The translations under genes and the position numbers were made by a program. From an uncultured Mitsuokella sp. (GTDB lineage: Bacteria > Bacillota > Negativicutes > Selenomonadales > Selenomonadaceae): a DNA stretch of 64,000 nt. Shown here one piece after another: positions 54,003-62,868 of the stretch (position 1 is the first letter of the stretch; every line of letters starts with the position of its first letter). The notes below the pieces were generated by a model. The model was given only the letters and a program-made list of their open reading frames with translations. It ran no database searches and was not told the DNA's origin. Location of the stretch: positions 1 through 64,000 of the forward strand of contig CAMCBT010000004.1 in assembly GCA_945873115.1 (NCBI GenBank), read 5' to 3'.

Positions 54003-55067
54003 ATGCTGAATTTTCGAAACGGCCTCGCCGATATGCCATCATACGATGTGGTGGAGCGTGACTGGAAAATCAAAGTCAATGCAAACGAATGTAATATGAA
54101 CTTGCCTCCGCTCGTGGCGGAACGTGTCATGAGCCGACTTTCCCGCGTTGCCTACAATCGTTACCCAAATGAAGAGGAAAATGCACTTGCAGAACAAATT
54201 TCTCGAAATTTCCATGTGGAATGCGAAAATGTATGTATCGGAAATGGATCCAGCGAGATTATAGAAAAGCTTTTTTATGCTTTTGGTGGTTCGTCGGAGC
54301 ATAAGATTGTCTATCCAGAGCCGTCGTTTTCAATGTATGGAATTTACGCTAAGGCGGCTGAAGCTAAAGGTGTGCCAGTTCCTCTTGACGAAGATTACAA
54401 GCTTGATATTGAGAAATTCATAAAAGTGGTGAAAGAGTCCAAGGCTTCGATGGCTGTCATTTGTAATCCCAATAATCCAACAGGAAGTGCATTGACGCTT
54501 TCTGAAATAGAGTACATCGCCCAGAATATCTCCTGCGCCTTCCTGGTTGATGAGGCGTATATCGAATTTTATGGACAGACAGCCGCAGGGCTTTTGCAGA
54601 ATTATCCACATCTTATCGTTGCACGCACCTTCTCCAAGGCATATGGCCTTGCCTCCTGTCGTGTCGGATATATGCTTGCCTCTAAGGAAATTGCTTCAAT
54701 GGTGGAAAAGGCTTATATGCCCTATCATATGAACGTGCTTTCTCTGGCAGTGGCTGACATCTGCTATCAGATGCGGCAGGAATTTGTCCCACATATCCAA
54801 ATGATGATTTCTGAACGAAAGCGCATGGCAAAAGAGCTAAAAAAATTCGAGGATTTCATTGTATATCCTTCTGAAACTAATTTTCTACTGGTGCGTCATC
54901 CATCTGCTGTAAAGCTCAACAAAGCATTAATGGAGGCGGGTATCGGCATCCGAAGCTTTGGCAATGCGCCCAGACTGGAAAATACGTTGCGTATTTCCAT
55001 GGGACGGCGTGAGGAAAATGATGCTATTTTGAACTTTATCCAGGGTTTTTTTGAAGGACGAGTATGA
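54003..55067 (+). CDS. hisC: Histidinol-phosphate aminotransferase
   Basis: A 354-residue class I/II PLP aminotransferase converting imidazole-acetol phosphate to histidinol phosphate. KVNANECNMNLPP near the N-terminus, CNPNNPTGSAL and the PLP lysine region TFSKAYGLASCRVGY are visible. The ATG at 54003 has AGAGGAGAA upstream. It overlaps hisB by four bases. Confidence 0.95.
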   Translation: MLNFRNGLADMPSYDVVERDWKIKVNANECNMNLPPLVAERVMSRLSRVAYNRYPNEEENALAEQISRNFHVECENVCIGNGSSEIIEKLFYAFGGSSEHKIVYPEPSFSMYGIYAKAAEAKGVPVPLDEDYKLDIEKFIKVVKESKASMAVICNPNNPTGSALTLSEIEYIAQNISCAFLVDEAYIEFYGQTAAGLLQNYPHLIVARTFSKAYGLASCRVGYMLASKEIASMVEKAYMPYHMNVLSLAVADICYQMRQEFVPHIQMMISERKRMAKELKKFEDFIVYPSETNFLLVRHPSAVKLNKALMEAGIGIRSFGNAPRLENTLRISMGRREENDAILNFIQGFFEGRV

Positions 55068-55654
55068 TGGAGAGAACATCACATATCAAGCGGGCGACAG
55101 CGGAGACTTCTATTGAAATACTGCTGTCCATAGACGGCACCGGAAAAAGCAATATTCGAACTGGTATTGGTTTTTTTGATCACATGCTACAGCTTTTTGC
55201 GGCCCATGGACAATTTGACTTAGAACTTGTCTGCAATGGGGATATCGAGGTGGATGGGCATCATTCTGTGGAGGATATCGGCATTGCAATAGGCCAGGCA
55301 TTTCAAGAAGCCATGGGAGATAAACGAGGAATCTGCCGTTATGGGAATTTCTTTTTGCCCATGGACGAGACTCTAGCTCACGTTGCCCTCGATTTAAGCG
55401 GGCGTCCGTTTCTCGTCTATGAGAGCGGTGAAATGGCCCCCATGATTGGTGGTTATGATACAGAGCTCACAGAGGAATTTCTTCGTGCCTTTGCTGTTCA
55501 TGCTGGGGCTAACCTTCATGCCAGAATTCTATACGGGAAAAATTCTCATCACAAGGTAGAGGCTGTGTTCAAGGCACTTGGCCATGCATTGCGCATCGCA
55601 CTTACCAAGGATCCAAGGATGCAAGGAATTCCTTCGACAAAGGGCGTTCTTTAA
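55064..55654 (+). CDS. hisB: Imidazoleglycerol-phosphate dehydratase
   Basis: A 196-residue, monofunctional manganese enzyme. The metal-binding motifs FFDHMLQLFAAHG, DGHHSVEDIGIAIGQA and AGANLHARILYGKNSHHKVEA are all present. The N-terminal HAD phosphatase domain of the bifunctional enterobacterial HisB is absent, so histidinol-phosphate phosphatase must come from another gene. Confidence 0.96.
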   Translation: MMERTSHIKRATAETSIEILLSIDGTGKSNIRTGIGFFDHMLQLFAAHGQFDLELVCNGDIEVDGHHSVEDIGIAIGQAFQEAMGDKRGICRYGNFFLPMDETLAHVALDLSGRPFLVYESGEMAPMIGGYDTELTEEFLRAFAVHAGANLHARILYGKNSHHKVEAVFKALGHALRIALTKDPRMQGIPSTKGVL

Positions 55655-55665
55655 GGAGGTCTGGC

Positions 55666-56277
55666 ATGATAGCAATCATTGATTATGGTGTGGGCAATCT
55701 CTTTAGCGTAGAGAAAGCCTTTGCAGCTCTGGGGACAGAGGCGCGGCTTACTTCAAATCCATCGGAAATACTGCATGCATCAAAAATTGTCTTGCCTGGC
55801 GTTGGTGCCTTTGGCGATTGCATGAAAAACCTGCAGGAAAGTGGTCTCATTCCTGCGCTTCTCAAAGCCGTGTCGGGAAACACCCCATTGCTGGGCATAT
55901 GCGTTGGATTACAAATTCTTTTCGATGGTAGTGAGGAATCCCCCGGCATAAATGGTCTTGGTCTTCTTGCGGGAACGGTGCGTAAGATACATGCACCAGG
56001 TCTCAAGGTTCCTCACATGGGATGGAATTCCCTTGAGATAAGCCAGCCTCGCCGGGAACATGATTTGTTTCAGGGACTTTCAGAGAGACCATTCACCTAT
56101 TTTGTGCATAGCTATCATGCCGTTCCTAAGGAAAATGAAATCATAACGGCTACTTGCGAGTACGGAGAACGAATCACTGCAGCTGTTGCCAAGGGGAATA
56201 TCCAAGCAACACAGTTTCATCCAGAAAAGTCCGGTGACGTGGGTCTGCATATTCTGAAGAATTTTGTAACGAGCTAA
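55666..56277 (+). CDS. hisH: Imidazole glycerol phosphate synthase, glutaminase subunit
   Basis: A 203-residue class I glutamine amidotransferase that feeds ammonia to HisF. The nucleophile is C79 in GICVGLQILFDGSEE, and the His/Glu pair is in QFHPEKSG near the C-terminus. AAGGAGG precedes the ATG. Spacing to hisB is 11 bases. Confidence 0.96.
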   Translation: MIAIIDYGVGNLFSVEKAFAALGTEARLTSNPSEILHASKIVLPGVGAFGDCMKNLQESGLIPALLKAVSGNTPLLGICVGLQILFDGSEESPGINGLGLLAGTVRKIHAPGLKVPHMGWNSLEISQPRREHDLFQGLSERPFTYFVHSYHAVPKENEIITATCEYGERITAAVAKGNIQATQFHPEKSGDVGLHILKNFVTS

Positions 56278-56290
56278 ATGGGAGATTGGC

Positions 56291-57022
56291 ATGAAAATAT
56301 ATCCGGCAATTGATATTCGTGGCGGAAAATGTGTACGGCTTTTGAAAGGAGATTTCGCCCAGGAAACCGTGTTTTCAGATGCTCCAGAGGAAATGGCCGC
56401 GCGTTGGAAAGCAGAGGGGGCAGAATTCCTTCATCTTGTGGATCTAGATGGAGCGAAGGCGGGAACACCGAAGAATTTGGATACCATCCGAAAGATACTA
56501 TCTACGATAGATTGCAAGACGGAGTTTGGCGGCGGTGTACGCACCATGGAAGACATTGAGGCAGTGCTATCCTTGGGGGTAAGCCGGGTTATTCTAGGTT
56601 CCGTAGCTGTAAAAAATCCCGCACTTGTAGAGGAGGCCTGCCGGCGTTTTGAAGGTCGTATCGTTGTCGGAATCGATGCAAAGAATGGAATTGTGGCGAT
56701 TGATGGGTGGGGCGTATCCGGCGATATTGAGGCCACCCTCTTGGCAAAGAAAATGCATGAAGTGGGCGTCGGGATAATTATATATACGGATATCTCTAGG
56801 GATGGAACTCTGAGCGGGGTCAATGTCGAGGCTACGGCACATCTTGCACGCGAAAGCGGTGCAAAAATCATCGCCTCCGGTGGAGTGAAATCCCTTGCTG
56901 ATATTGAAGCGCTCCTGCCTTATGAAGCGGATGGCATTGAAGGGGTCATCGTGGGAAAATCCATTTATATGGGTACGCTTGATTTGAACTCTGCAATTCA
57001 CATGGCAAACCATAAGAGGTGA
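56291..57022 (+). CDS. hisA: ProFAR isomerase HisA
   Basis: A 243-residue TIM barrel catalysing the Amadori isomerisation of ProFAR. The catalytic D8 lies in [13 protein letters not shown]; the phosphate-binding loops [11 protein letters not shown] and [11 protein letters not shown] are in the two half barrels. Confidence 0.96.
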   Translation: MKIYPAIDIRGGKCVRLLKGDFAQETVFSDAPEEMAARWKAEGAEFLHLVDLDGAKAGTPKNLDTIRKILSTIDCKTEFGGGVRTMEDIEAVLSLGVSRVILGSVAVKNPALVEEACRRFEGRIVVGIDAKNGIVAIDGWGVSGDIEATLLAKKMHEVGVGIIIYTDISRDGTLSGVNVEATAHLARESGAKIIASGGVKSLADIEALLPYEADGIEGVIVGKSIYMGTLDLNSAIHMANHKR

Positions 57023-57027
57023 GCAGT

Positions 57028-57783
57028 ATGTATACGAAGCGAATCATTCCCTGTCTGGATGTGAAGGATGGTCGTGTCGTGAAGGGGACACAGTTTGTCG
57101 GTCTCCGGGATGCAGGAGATCCGGTGGAACTGGCAAAACGATACGACGAGGAGCGTGCAGATGAGCTCGTTTTCCTTGATATCACAGCCTCTAGTGATAA
57201 TCGTGATACCATTGTCCAGGTTGCACGGGATTGCGCATCGGAGGTGTTTATTCCTTTCACGATTGGTGGTGGAATTCGAAGTCAACAGGATATTCAAAAA
57301 ATGTTACGGGCAGGTGCGGACAAGATTTCTCTCAATACTGCTGCTATAAAGGAGCCAGAGCTTATCCAGGAAGGCGCAGAGAAGTTTGGCCGTCAATGCA
57401 TCGTATTGGCGGTTGATGCAAAACGCTCTGGGGAAGGCTGGGAGGTTTATATCAACGGAGGCCGCACGCCGACAGGGCTTGATTGTATTACTTGGATCAA
57501 ACGGGCAGTCTCGCTCGGTGCGGGAGAAATCCTCCTTACGAGTATGGATGCGGATGGTACAAAGGATGGCTACGATATTGCACTGACCCGCACAGTCTCA
57601 GAGGCTGTGGATGTCCCTGTCATAGCCTCTGGAGGAGCGGGGAAGCTGGAGCACTTTTACGAGGTTCTGGCGGAGGGAAATGCGGATGCTGTGCTTGCCG
57701 CTTCAGTCTTTCATTATGGAACCTTTTCCATACATCAAGTCAAAACCTATTTATCATCGCGAGGTTTGGAGGTACGATTCTGA
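57028..57783 (+). CDS. hisF: Imidazole glycerol phosphate synthase, cyclase subunit
   Basis: A 251-residue TIM barrel that closes the imidazole ring using HisH ammonia. Catalytic D11 is in [26 protein letters not shown] and [11 protein letters not shown] bind the two phosphates. The ATG at 57028 is preferred over GTG at 57019 because AAGAGGTGAG lies between. It overlaps hisIE by one base. Confidence 0.96.
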   Translation: MYTKRIIPCLDVKDGRVVKGTQFVGLRDAGDPVELAKRYDEERADELVFLDITASSDNRDTIVQVARDCASEVFIPFTIGGGIRSQQDIQKMLRAGADKISLNTAAIKEPELIQEGAEKFGRQCIVLAVDAKRSGEGWEVYINGGRTPTGLDCITWIKRAVSLGAGEILLTSMDADGTKDGYDIALTRTVSEAVDVPVIASGGAGKLEHFYEVLAEGNADAVLAASVFHYGTFSIHQVKTYLSSRGLEVRF

Positions 57784-58493
57784 TGGAAATAAAAAATGAT
57801 TTATCCAACGTATCCTTTGATGACAATGGTCTTGTGCCAGCCATTGTACAGGAGGAAAACGGAGAGGTCTTGATGCTGGCCTATATGAACCGAGAATCTC
57901 TGCAAAAGACCTTGGAGTCTGGCTACACTTGGTTTTATAGCCGCAGTCGCAAAAAGCTCTGGCAAAAAGGAGAAACGAGCGGAAATGTACAGCATGTCAA
58001 AGAAATCTTCTACGACTGCGATGGAGATACGCTGCTTGTCCGTGTCCACCAGACTGGGGTGGCATGCCATACAGGAAGCTATTCCTGTTTTCGTGGAAGG
58101 AAGCTTGCCGAAAGTGCTGAGAAGGGAATTGCTGTACTAGAGCAGGAGAATCCGAATAATCTTGCTTGTGTGTTAAACGAGCTTTATCACGTTATTCAGG
58201 ACCGTCGTCTCCATCCAATTGAAGGTTCCTATACAAATTATCTGTTTGATAAGGGACAAGACAAAATCTTGAAAAAGGTTGGAGAAGAGGCTGTCGAAAC
58301 CATCATTGCCTCCAAGAATAATGTCCGTCAGGAAATACTTTATGAAATGGGAGATCTTTGGTATCATTGTCTTGTACTTCTCGCCTTCCATAATATAACG
58401 CCAGACGCACTCTTTGAGGAATTAATGACACGTAGGCAGGGGGGGAGCTATCATAAATTTACAGGTAAAACAGGTATTCGCCCGGATATGTGA
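57783..58493 (+). CDS. hisIE: Bifunctional PR-AMP cyclohydrolase / PR-ATP pyrophosphatase
   Basis: A 236-residue fusion. Residues 1 to about 115 are HisI, with [21 protein letters not shown] and the zinc cysteines in [12 protein letters not shown]. From about 130 onward is HisE, with [12 protein letters not shown] and the helical MazG-like fold. It performs steps two and three of the pathway. The reading frame stays open about 300 bases upstream inside hisF, but the true start is the ATG overlapping the hisF stop (TGATG). Confidence 0.96.
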   Translation: MEIKNDLSNVSFDDNGLVPAIVQEENGEVLMLAYMNRESLQKTLESGYTWFYSRSRKKLWQKGETSGNVQHVKEIFYDCDGDTLLVRVHQTGVACHTGSYSCFRGRKLAESAEKGIAVLEQENPNNLACVLNELYHVIQDRRLHPIEGSYTNYLFDKGQDKILKKVGEEAVETIIASKNNVRQEILYEMGDLWYHCLVLLAFHNITPDALFEELMTRRQGGSYHKFTGKTGIRPDM

Positions 58494-58501
58494 GGTGGAG
58501 G

Positions 58502-59239
58502 ATGTTTGAAGATAGAATCCAGTATTTTCTAAAGCTTACCTCTATGGAGGCCTGCAGGAATACAGCACGCAGTGATGGAAGTGCACTTCCATCACTGAAG
58601 AAAGCGGAAGAAGGAACAACGCAGTACATTCCATTGACTGACCCTGCGATGCTTCCGGATTTGCCCTGCAATCTCATGGAGGTTTTCGAATGTCGAGAGA
58701 GTGTGCGCACCTATACCAAGCAGTCAATTACACAAAAGGAGCTCTCTACGATTCTTTGGTGTACACAGGGTGTAAAGATGGAGCTTTCGAATGGGAAAAC
58801 ATATAGGAACGTTCCTGCGGCCGGTGGCATGCATAGCCTTGAAACATATCTTTACATTCAGCGTGTGGAGAGCCTCGAAGAAGGCCTTTATCGCTATTTG
58901 CCCTATGAGCATGTACTTGTAATGCTGGAGACAAGGAATACTATTGAAGCAAGCTTTTTGAATTCGTTTCCAAATCGCAGCATGGTAGAGCAAAGTGCTA
59001 TCACCTTAGTCTGGACAAGCATCTTGGAGCGTCTCTCCTATGGGTATGGCGCCCGTTCCCTTCGATATACTTTTTTGGATGCGGGCCATGTCTGTGAAAA
59101 TCTTTATCTTGTAGCACAAGCATTGCGGTTAGGGGTCTGTGCAGTTGGTGCATTTGAAGATGAGGATCTGAATGCGGCTCTCAAACTGGATACTCAAGAG
59201 GAAGTCGCTATCTATGCTGCCACGGTGGGCAAAATATGA
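58502..59239 (+). CDS. SagB-type nitroreductase family protein
   Basis: A 245-residue flavin-dependent dehydrogenase-like protein. The C-terminal 190 residues follow the SagB/ThcOx pattern: FECRESVRTYTKQSITQKELSTILWCTQG, VPAAGGMHSLETYLYI, and near the end HVCENLYLVAQALRLGVCAVGAF. SagB-type enzymes oxidise azolines in peptide biosynthesis, but many members are stand-alone with unknown function; no cyclodehydratase or precursor peptide is present here. A 28-nt perfect palindrome sits in its first tenth. The start at ATG 58502 follows GAGGTGGAG. Confidence 0.85.
   Translation: MFEDRIQYFLKLTSMEACRNTARSDGSALPSLKKAEEGTTQYIPLTDPAMLPDLPCNLMEVFECRESVRTYTKQSITQKELSTILWCTQGVKMELSNGKTYRNVPAAGGMHSLETYLYIQRVESLEEGLYRYLPYEHVLVMLETRNTIEASFLNSFPNRSMVEQSAITLVWTSILERLSYGYGARSLRYTFLDAGHVCENLYLVAQALRLGVCAVGAFEDEDLNAALKLDTQEEVAIYAATVGKI
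58570..58597. repeat. 28-nt perfect palindrome inside the SagB-like gene
   Basis: The sequence from 58570 to 58597 equals its own reverse complement (centre GTGCAC, arms CAGTGATGGAA and mirror). There is no loop or T-run, so in RNA it would form a hairpin with a tight turn. It encodes residues of a poorly conserved N-terminal stretch (SDGSALPS). Confidence 0.85.
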
Positions 59240-59625
59240 CGATGCTCTTTTTCTTGCTAGCACTCGCTGTTTTTCTTGTTTTTGTATTGGAAATGGCACA
59301 TTCACTTCGACGTTCTTCCGTATGCAATCGTTTGATACAGACATATGATGGAGAGGTATCAGAGGAAAAAACAATAGAGGCTATCTACCGATATGCCATG
59401 GGGGATTTTAAGCTCCGTCGTATATTAAGAAAATATGGTGCATCGAAAAAGGATTTGCAGGAGCTTCATCGAAAGCTCCTGTTGTGGGGGGATTTCAAAA
59501 AAGGGCGGCGCTATGTCCCCATATCCTCTTTTTTTTACGTATACACCTTGAACTATCTTCTCTTGCACAAAGATGAGGACGCGAAACAGCTCACGATGAA
59601 ATGCATGAATTTCTTCCACATCTGA
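59236..59625 (+). CDS. Unrecognised 129-residue membrane-anchored protein
   Basis: I do not recognise this protein. It has an N-terminal hydrophobic segment (about 3-20), then a basic, probably helical soluble part containing SEEKTIEAIYRYAMGDFKLRRILRKYG and YVYTLNYLLLHKDEDAKQL. It overlaps the SagB-like gene by four bases (ATGA), so the two are coupled, and it precedes the acetolactate decarboxylase gene by 30 bases. Coding is supported by the overlap and by ordinary codon use. No function is proposed. Confidence 0.7.
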   Translation: MTMLFFLLALAVFLVFVLEMAHSLRRSSVCNRLIQTYDGEVSEEKTIEAIYRYAMGDFKLRRILRKYGASKKDLQELHRKLLLWGDFKKGRRYVPISSFFYVYTLNYLLLHKDEDAKQLTMKCMNFFHI

Positions 59626-59655
59626 TTTAACTGACTAGTTTCTGGAGTAAGGCAT

Positions 59656-60429
59656 ATGTTTCTTAGTGAAGAGAAAGACTTCTCGGACATTTCACCTCGT
59701 TTTTCGGGAAAGCGGGAGCCAGTATATCAGGTCTCGACACTTCAATCTCTGGTCATGGGGAATTTTTACGGGAGCCAAACCATCAAGGGGCTCATGGAAT
59801 ATGGCGATACGGGGATTGGAACCTTCCATGCTGTTGCTGGCGAACTCATTGCCATTGATGGACATTGCTATCGCGTACTGGGCGATGGATCTATCGACGA
59901 GGCTGCTCCTGACGACACGACGCCTTTTGCTACCGTTGCATGGCTTGCAGAAGGAGATACAATCAAGTTTGGCGAGGTAAAGAATATCGATGACCTCCGG
60001 GAAATACTGGATGACCGGGTGGAAATTCTTGGAGTAAATCATATATACATCGTTCGAATAGATGGATATTTTCCTATGGTAGCAGCCCGTACAGAGCTTC
60101 CGCAAAAGGAGCCTTTCAAGCCCTTTACCGAGGTCCTGAAAACAGATGAAAGGCGCTTCTTCTTTGACAATATGGTGGGCTCGCTTATATGTTTTTACTT
60201 TCCGAGCTATATGGATGGCGTCAATACGTCCGGCTGGCATTTTCATTTCATCAACAAGGCAAGAACCCTCGGGGGACACGTCTTTGATGTTCACATGGAT
60301 AGTGGGCGCGCTATTCTCAATAAGGTAGATCGCTTTATCATGGATTTGCCCAATAACAAAGCTTTTCAGAGTACCGACTTAGGGAATGCCTCCAAGGAGG
60401 ACATTCGTAAAATTGAGCAAGGGGGATGA
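59656..60429 (+). CDS. budA: Acetolactate decarboxylase
   Basis: A 257-residue zinc enzyme that decarboxylates (S)-2-acetolactate to (R)-acetoin. The zinc histidines are H195, H197 and H208 (WHFHF and GGHVFDV), with the same spacing as in the Bacillus enzyme; E63 matches a conserved active-site glutamate. It diverts acetolactate from branched-chain amino acid synthesis. No acetolactate synthase lies beside it, which is unusual for a bud/als locus. No clear terminator follows. Confidence 0.94.
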   Translation: MFLSEEKDFSDISPRFSGKREPVYQVSTLQSLVMGNFYGSQTIKGLMEYGDTGIGTFHAVAGELIAIDGHCYRVLGDGSIDEAAPDDTTPFATVAWLAEGDTIKFGEVKNIDDLREILDDRVEILGVNHIYIVRIDGYFPMVAARTELPQKEPFKPFTEVLKTDERRFFFDNMVGSLICFYFPSYMDGVNTSGWHFHFINKARTLGGHVFDVHMDSGRAILNKVDRFIMDLPNNKAFQSTDLGNASKEDIRKIEQGG

Positions 60430-60498
60430 CCTGTTTTTCAAAAATGTTAAAGGGAATGCATAAAATTTCGGATATAGATTTGTATTTGTATTTCCCTC

Positions 60499-60527
60499 TT
60501 GTATTCTTTCTTTATTTATGGTAAAAT
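60499..60527 (+). promoter_or_regulatory. Promoter for rplS
   Basis: TTGTAT at 60499-60504, 17 bases, then TAAAAT at 60522-60527, preceded by TGG as an extended -10. The predicted leader is about 65 bases. Confidence 0.75.
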
Positions 60528-60540
60528 CTCCGAGTGATAA

Positions 60541-60581
60541 GACGCTCCTCTGGGGAAACATGGAGTTTTGCTACGAACGTC
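60541..60581 (+). promoter_or_regulatory. Possible L19 leader RNA structure
   Basis: In the rplS leader, GACG (60541-60544) can pair with CGTC (60578-60581), enclosing a hairpin formed by CTCC (60545-60548) and GGAG (60562-60565). Firmicutes often have an autoregulatory leader at this place in rplS mRNA. The fold here is only hand-drawn and short, so assignment to that RNA family is unproven. Confidence 0.35.
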
Positions 60582-60598
60582 AAATTAAGGAGGAAAAA

Positions 60599-60940
60599 AT
60601 GAACATCATTGAAAATCTTGAACAAGAGCAGTTGCGTTCGGATGTCCCTGCGTTTGCTCCTGGTGACACAGTTCGCGTCCATGCGAAAATTGTTGAGGGC
60701 TCACGCGAGCGCATCCAGGTCTTTGAGGGCCTTGTGATTGCACGCCAGGGTTCAAGCATTCGAGAGACGTTCACTGTGCGTCGAATTTCTTACGGAATTG
60801 GAGTGGAGCGCACGTTCCCGGTACATTCCCCGCGCATCGAGAAGATTGAGGTCGTACGCAAGGGTATTGTCCGTCGCGCCAAGCTCTACTATCTGCGCAA
60901 CCTTACAGGCAAAGCTGCCCGTATCAAAGAGAAGCGTTGA
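60599..60940 (+). CDS. rplS: Ribosomal protein L19
   Basis: A 113-residue large-subunit protein at the 30S-50S interface. It has [26 protein letters not shown] and [22 protein letters not shown], and the basic C-terminus [21 protein letters not shown] split across two segments. AAGGAGG precedes the ATG. It is usually preceded by rimM-trmD; here it stands behind the acetolactate decarboxylase gene with its own promoter. Confidence 0.98.
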   Translation: MNIIENLEQEQLRSDVPAFAPGDTVRVHAKIVEGSRERIQVFEGLVIARQGSSIRETFTVRRISYGIGVERTFPVHSPRIEKIEVVRKGIVRRAKLYYLRNLTGKAARIKEKR

Positions 60941-60951
60941 CTTATGTGCGT

Positions 60952-60986
60952 TGGGGACTGCTTTTGCAGTCCCCATTTGTGTGTTT
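60952..60986 (+). terminator. Terminator after rplS
   Basis: A perfect 10-bp stem (60952-60961 with 60966-60975) with a TTTT loop, followed by TTTGTGTGTTT. It follows the rplS stop by 11 bases. Confidence 0.85.
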
Positions 60987-61061
60987 AAGAACGGCATGAA
61001 CGGCTACCGGAAATAGGTGCCTATGCCCGATTCTATAGCTTGGTTGTAAAAGGAGGTTCCC

Positions 61062-61583
61062 ATGAGCTCTCTTATCGAAGAGATAAAGGATTGGGTTATA
61101 TCAATTGCGGTTGCTGTTGTTTTGGCGATGATTATTCGCACATTTGTCGTCGAATTATACGTAGTGGATGGCCCCTCCATGCGTCCGACACTGGAATCCC
61201 ACGAGCGCTTGGTGGTAAACAAGTTTATCTATGGTATCCGACCACCGGAAAAGGGTGAGATTCTCGTGTTTGAGTATCCGCGCGATAGAAGCCGCGATTT
61301 CATCAAACGCGTGATTGCAACACCAGGGGACACGATTGAAATAAGCAAGGGGCGCGTTTTTGTAAACGATCAGTTGCTCAATGAGGATTATATCCTGGAA
61401 AAAACAAAGAGCGAGTACCCCAAGTCTACTGTGCCAGAAGGAACGGTCTTTGTGATGGGGGATAATCGGAATAATTCAGAGGATAGCCGCTTTGCTGATG
61501 TAGGTTTTGTTCCTTATGATTTGATAAAAGGCAAGGCCATGCTGGTATTCTGGCCCTTTTCTGCTTTCAAAACACTGCCATAA
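61062..61583 (+). CDS. lepB: Signal peptidase I
   Basis: A 173-residue type I signal peptidase with one N-terminal membrane segment (about 11-30). The catalytic serine is S39 (GPSMRPT) and the lysine general base is K82 (DFIKRVIATPGD); the box E motif MGDNRNNSEDSR is present. It removes signal peptides on the outer face of the inner membrane. The short Gram-positive-like architecture with a single anchor is seen. It starts about 75 bases after the rplS terminator; AAAGGAGG precedes the ATG. Confidence 0.97.
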   Translation: MSSLIEEIKDWVISIAVAVVLAMIIRTFVVELYVVDGPSMRPTLESHERLVVNKFIYGIRPPEKGEILVFEYPRDRSRDFIKRVIATPGDTIEISKGRVFVNDQLLNEDYILEKTKSEYPKSTVPEGTVFVMGDNRNNSEDSRFADVGFVPYDLIKGKAMLVFWPFSAFKTLP

Positions 61584-61604
61584 TGCTTCGTTAGGAGTTG
61601 TTTT

Positions 61605-62357
61605 ATGCGACTGATTTCTTGGAATGTAAATGGCCTGCGAGCCTGCTTGAAAAAAGGCTTTATGGATTCTTTCGCTGAACTTGATGCAGATATCTTTGCA
61701 CTGCAGGAAACAAAAATGCAGCCAGATCAGGCTATTCTTGATTTGCCTGGCTATCAGCAATTCTGGAACAGCGCAGAAAAGAAGGGATACTCAGGCACGG
61801 CAATCTTCACTCGTATAGTGCCGCTATCTGTCTCCTATGGGATAGGCGTGGAAGAGCATGATCATGAGGGACGCGTCATAACCCTTGAATATGAGGATTT
61901 CTATTTCGTGACGGTATATACGCCAAATTCCCAAAGAGGGCTTCTGCGGCTTTCTTATCGACTTACGTGGGAGGATGCATTCCTTGCATATTTGCAAGGG
62001 CTTGATGTGAAAAAGCCTGTGATAGTTTGCGGAGATCTGAATGTCGCACATCAGGAAATCGATTTGAAGAATCCAAAAACAAATCACAACAATGCTGGTT
62101 TTACAGATGAAGAACGCGCTAAGTTTACACAACTGCTTGACGCAGGTTTTGTGGATTCTTTTCGCATGTTCTATCCAGAAGAAACTGGAAGGTATACCTG
62201 GTGGTCATATCTTCGAAAAGCACGCGATACAAATGCAGGCTGGCGTATCGATTATTTTGTGTTTTCCAAGCGCTTTTCTCCACACATCGTGGATGCGACG
62301 ATACACAATGAGATATTCGGAAGTGATCATTGCCCAGTAGGACTCGATATCAAATGA
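61605..62357 (+). CDS. xth: Exodeoxyribonuclease III / AP endonuclease
   Basis: A 250-residue EEP-fold nuclease for base excision repair. Metal and catalytic motifs are [32 protein letters not shown] and [11 protein letters not shown]. It overlaps the following Nudix gene by four bases (ATGA). Confidence 0.96.
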   Translation: MRLISWNVNGLRACLKKGFMDSFAELDADIFALQETKMQPDQAILDLPGYQQFWNSAEKKGYSGTAIFTRIVPLSVSYGIGVEEHDHEGRVITLEYEDFYFVTVYTPNSQRGLLRLSYRLTWEDAFLAYLQGLDVKKPVIVCGDLNVAHQEIDLKNPKTNHNNAGFTDEERAKFTQLLDAGFVDSFRMFYPEETGRYTWWSYLRKARDTNAGWRIDYFVFSKRFSPHIVDATIHNEIFGSDHCPVGLDIK

Positions 62358-62833
62358 TGCAACAACGCAATCTATCGACTTTATGTTACATCGAACAGGA
62401 TGGCAAATATTTGATGCTACATCGCATCAAAAAGGAGCATGACATCAATCATGGCAAGTGGATTGGTGTAGGTGGACATTTTGAGCAACATGAAACCCCT
62501 GAGGAATGCCTCCTCAGGGAGGTAAAGGAAGAAACCGGATTTACCCTTGAGTCTTTTCGTCTTCGGGGAGTTCTTACATTCCTGGCAGATGATTCCCCTG
62601 CTGAGTATATCTTTCTCTATACGGCAAATAAGTTTACTGGCGATCAGATTTCATGCGATGAAGGTGTTTTGGAATGGGTAAAAAAGGAAGATGTCTTGTC
62701 CCTTTCTCTATGGGAAGGGGACAGGGTCTTTTTCCGTTTGCTTGAAACGACAGAGGAATTTTTTTCCTTGAAGCTCTGTTATACAGGCGGTCGACTGATA
62801 GAAAAAGTCTTAAACGGTGTTCGCATGCCATAA
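62354..62833 (+). CDS. MutT-like Nudix hydrolase
   Basis: A 159-residue Nudix protein resembling 8-oxo-dGTP diphosphatases. The Nudix box ([20 protein letters not shown], then TGF) has the exact Gx5Ex7REVxEExGU spacing. Coupling to exonuclease III suggests a joint role in coping with oxidative DNA damage, but substrate preference cannot be read from the sequence. The start is ATG 62354, or ATG 62357 one codon later. Confidence 0.88.
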   Translation: MMQQRNLSTLCYIEQDGKYLMLHRIKKEHDINHGKWIGVGGHFEQHETPEECLLREVKEETGFTLESFRLRGVLTFLADDSPAEYIFLYTANKFTGDQISCDEGVLEWVKKEDVLSLSLWEGDRVFFRLLETTEEFFSLKLCYTGGRLIEKVLNGVRMP

Positions 62834-62868
62834 ATATCGCTTTGTTTATTTCAACAGGAGGACATATT

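Noticed and set aside
57483-57782. Upstream in-frame extension of hisIE by 100 codons
   Set aside because: The extension lies fully inside hisF in another frame; the ATG at 57783 overlaps the hisF stop and gives a normal-length HisIE.
58502-59239. Thiazole/oxazole-modified peptide gene cluster around the SagB-like enzyme
   Set aside because: No cyclodehydratase (SagC/SagD-like), precursor peptide or exporter gene lies nearby.
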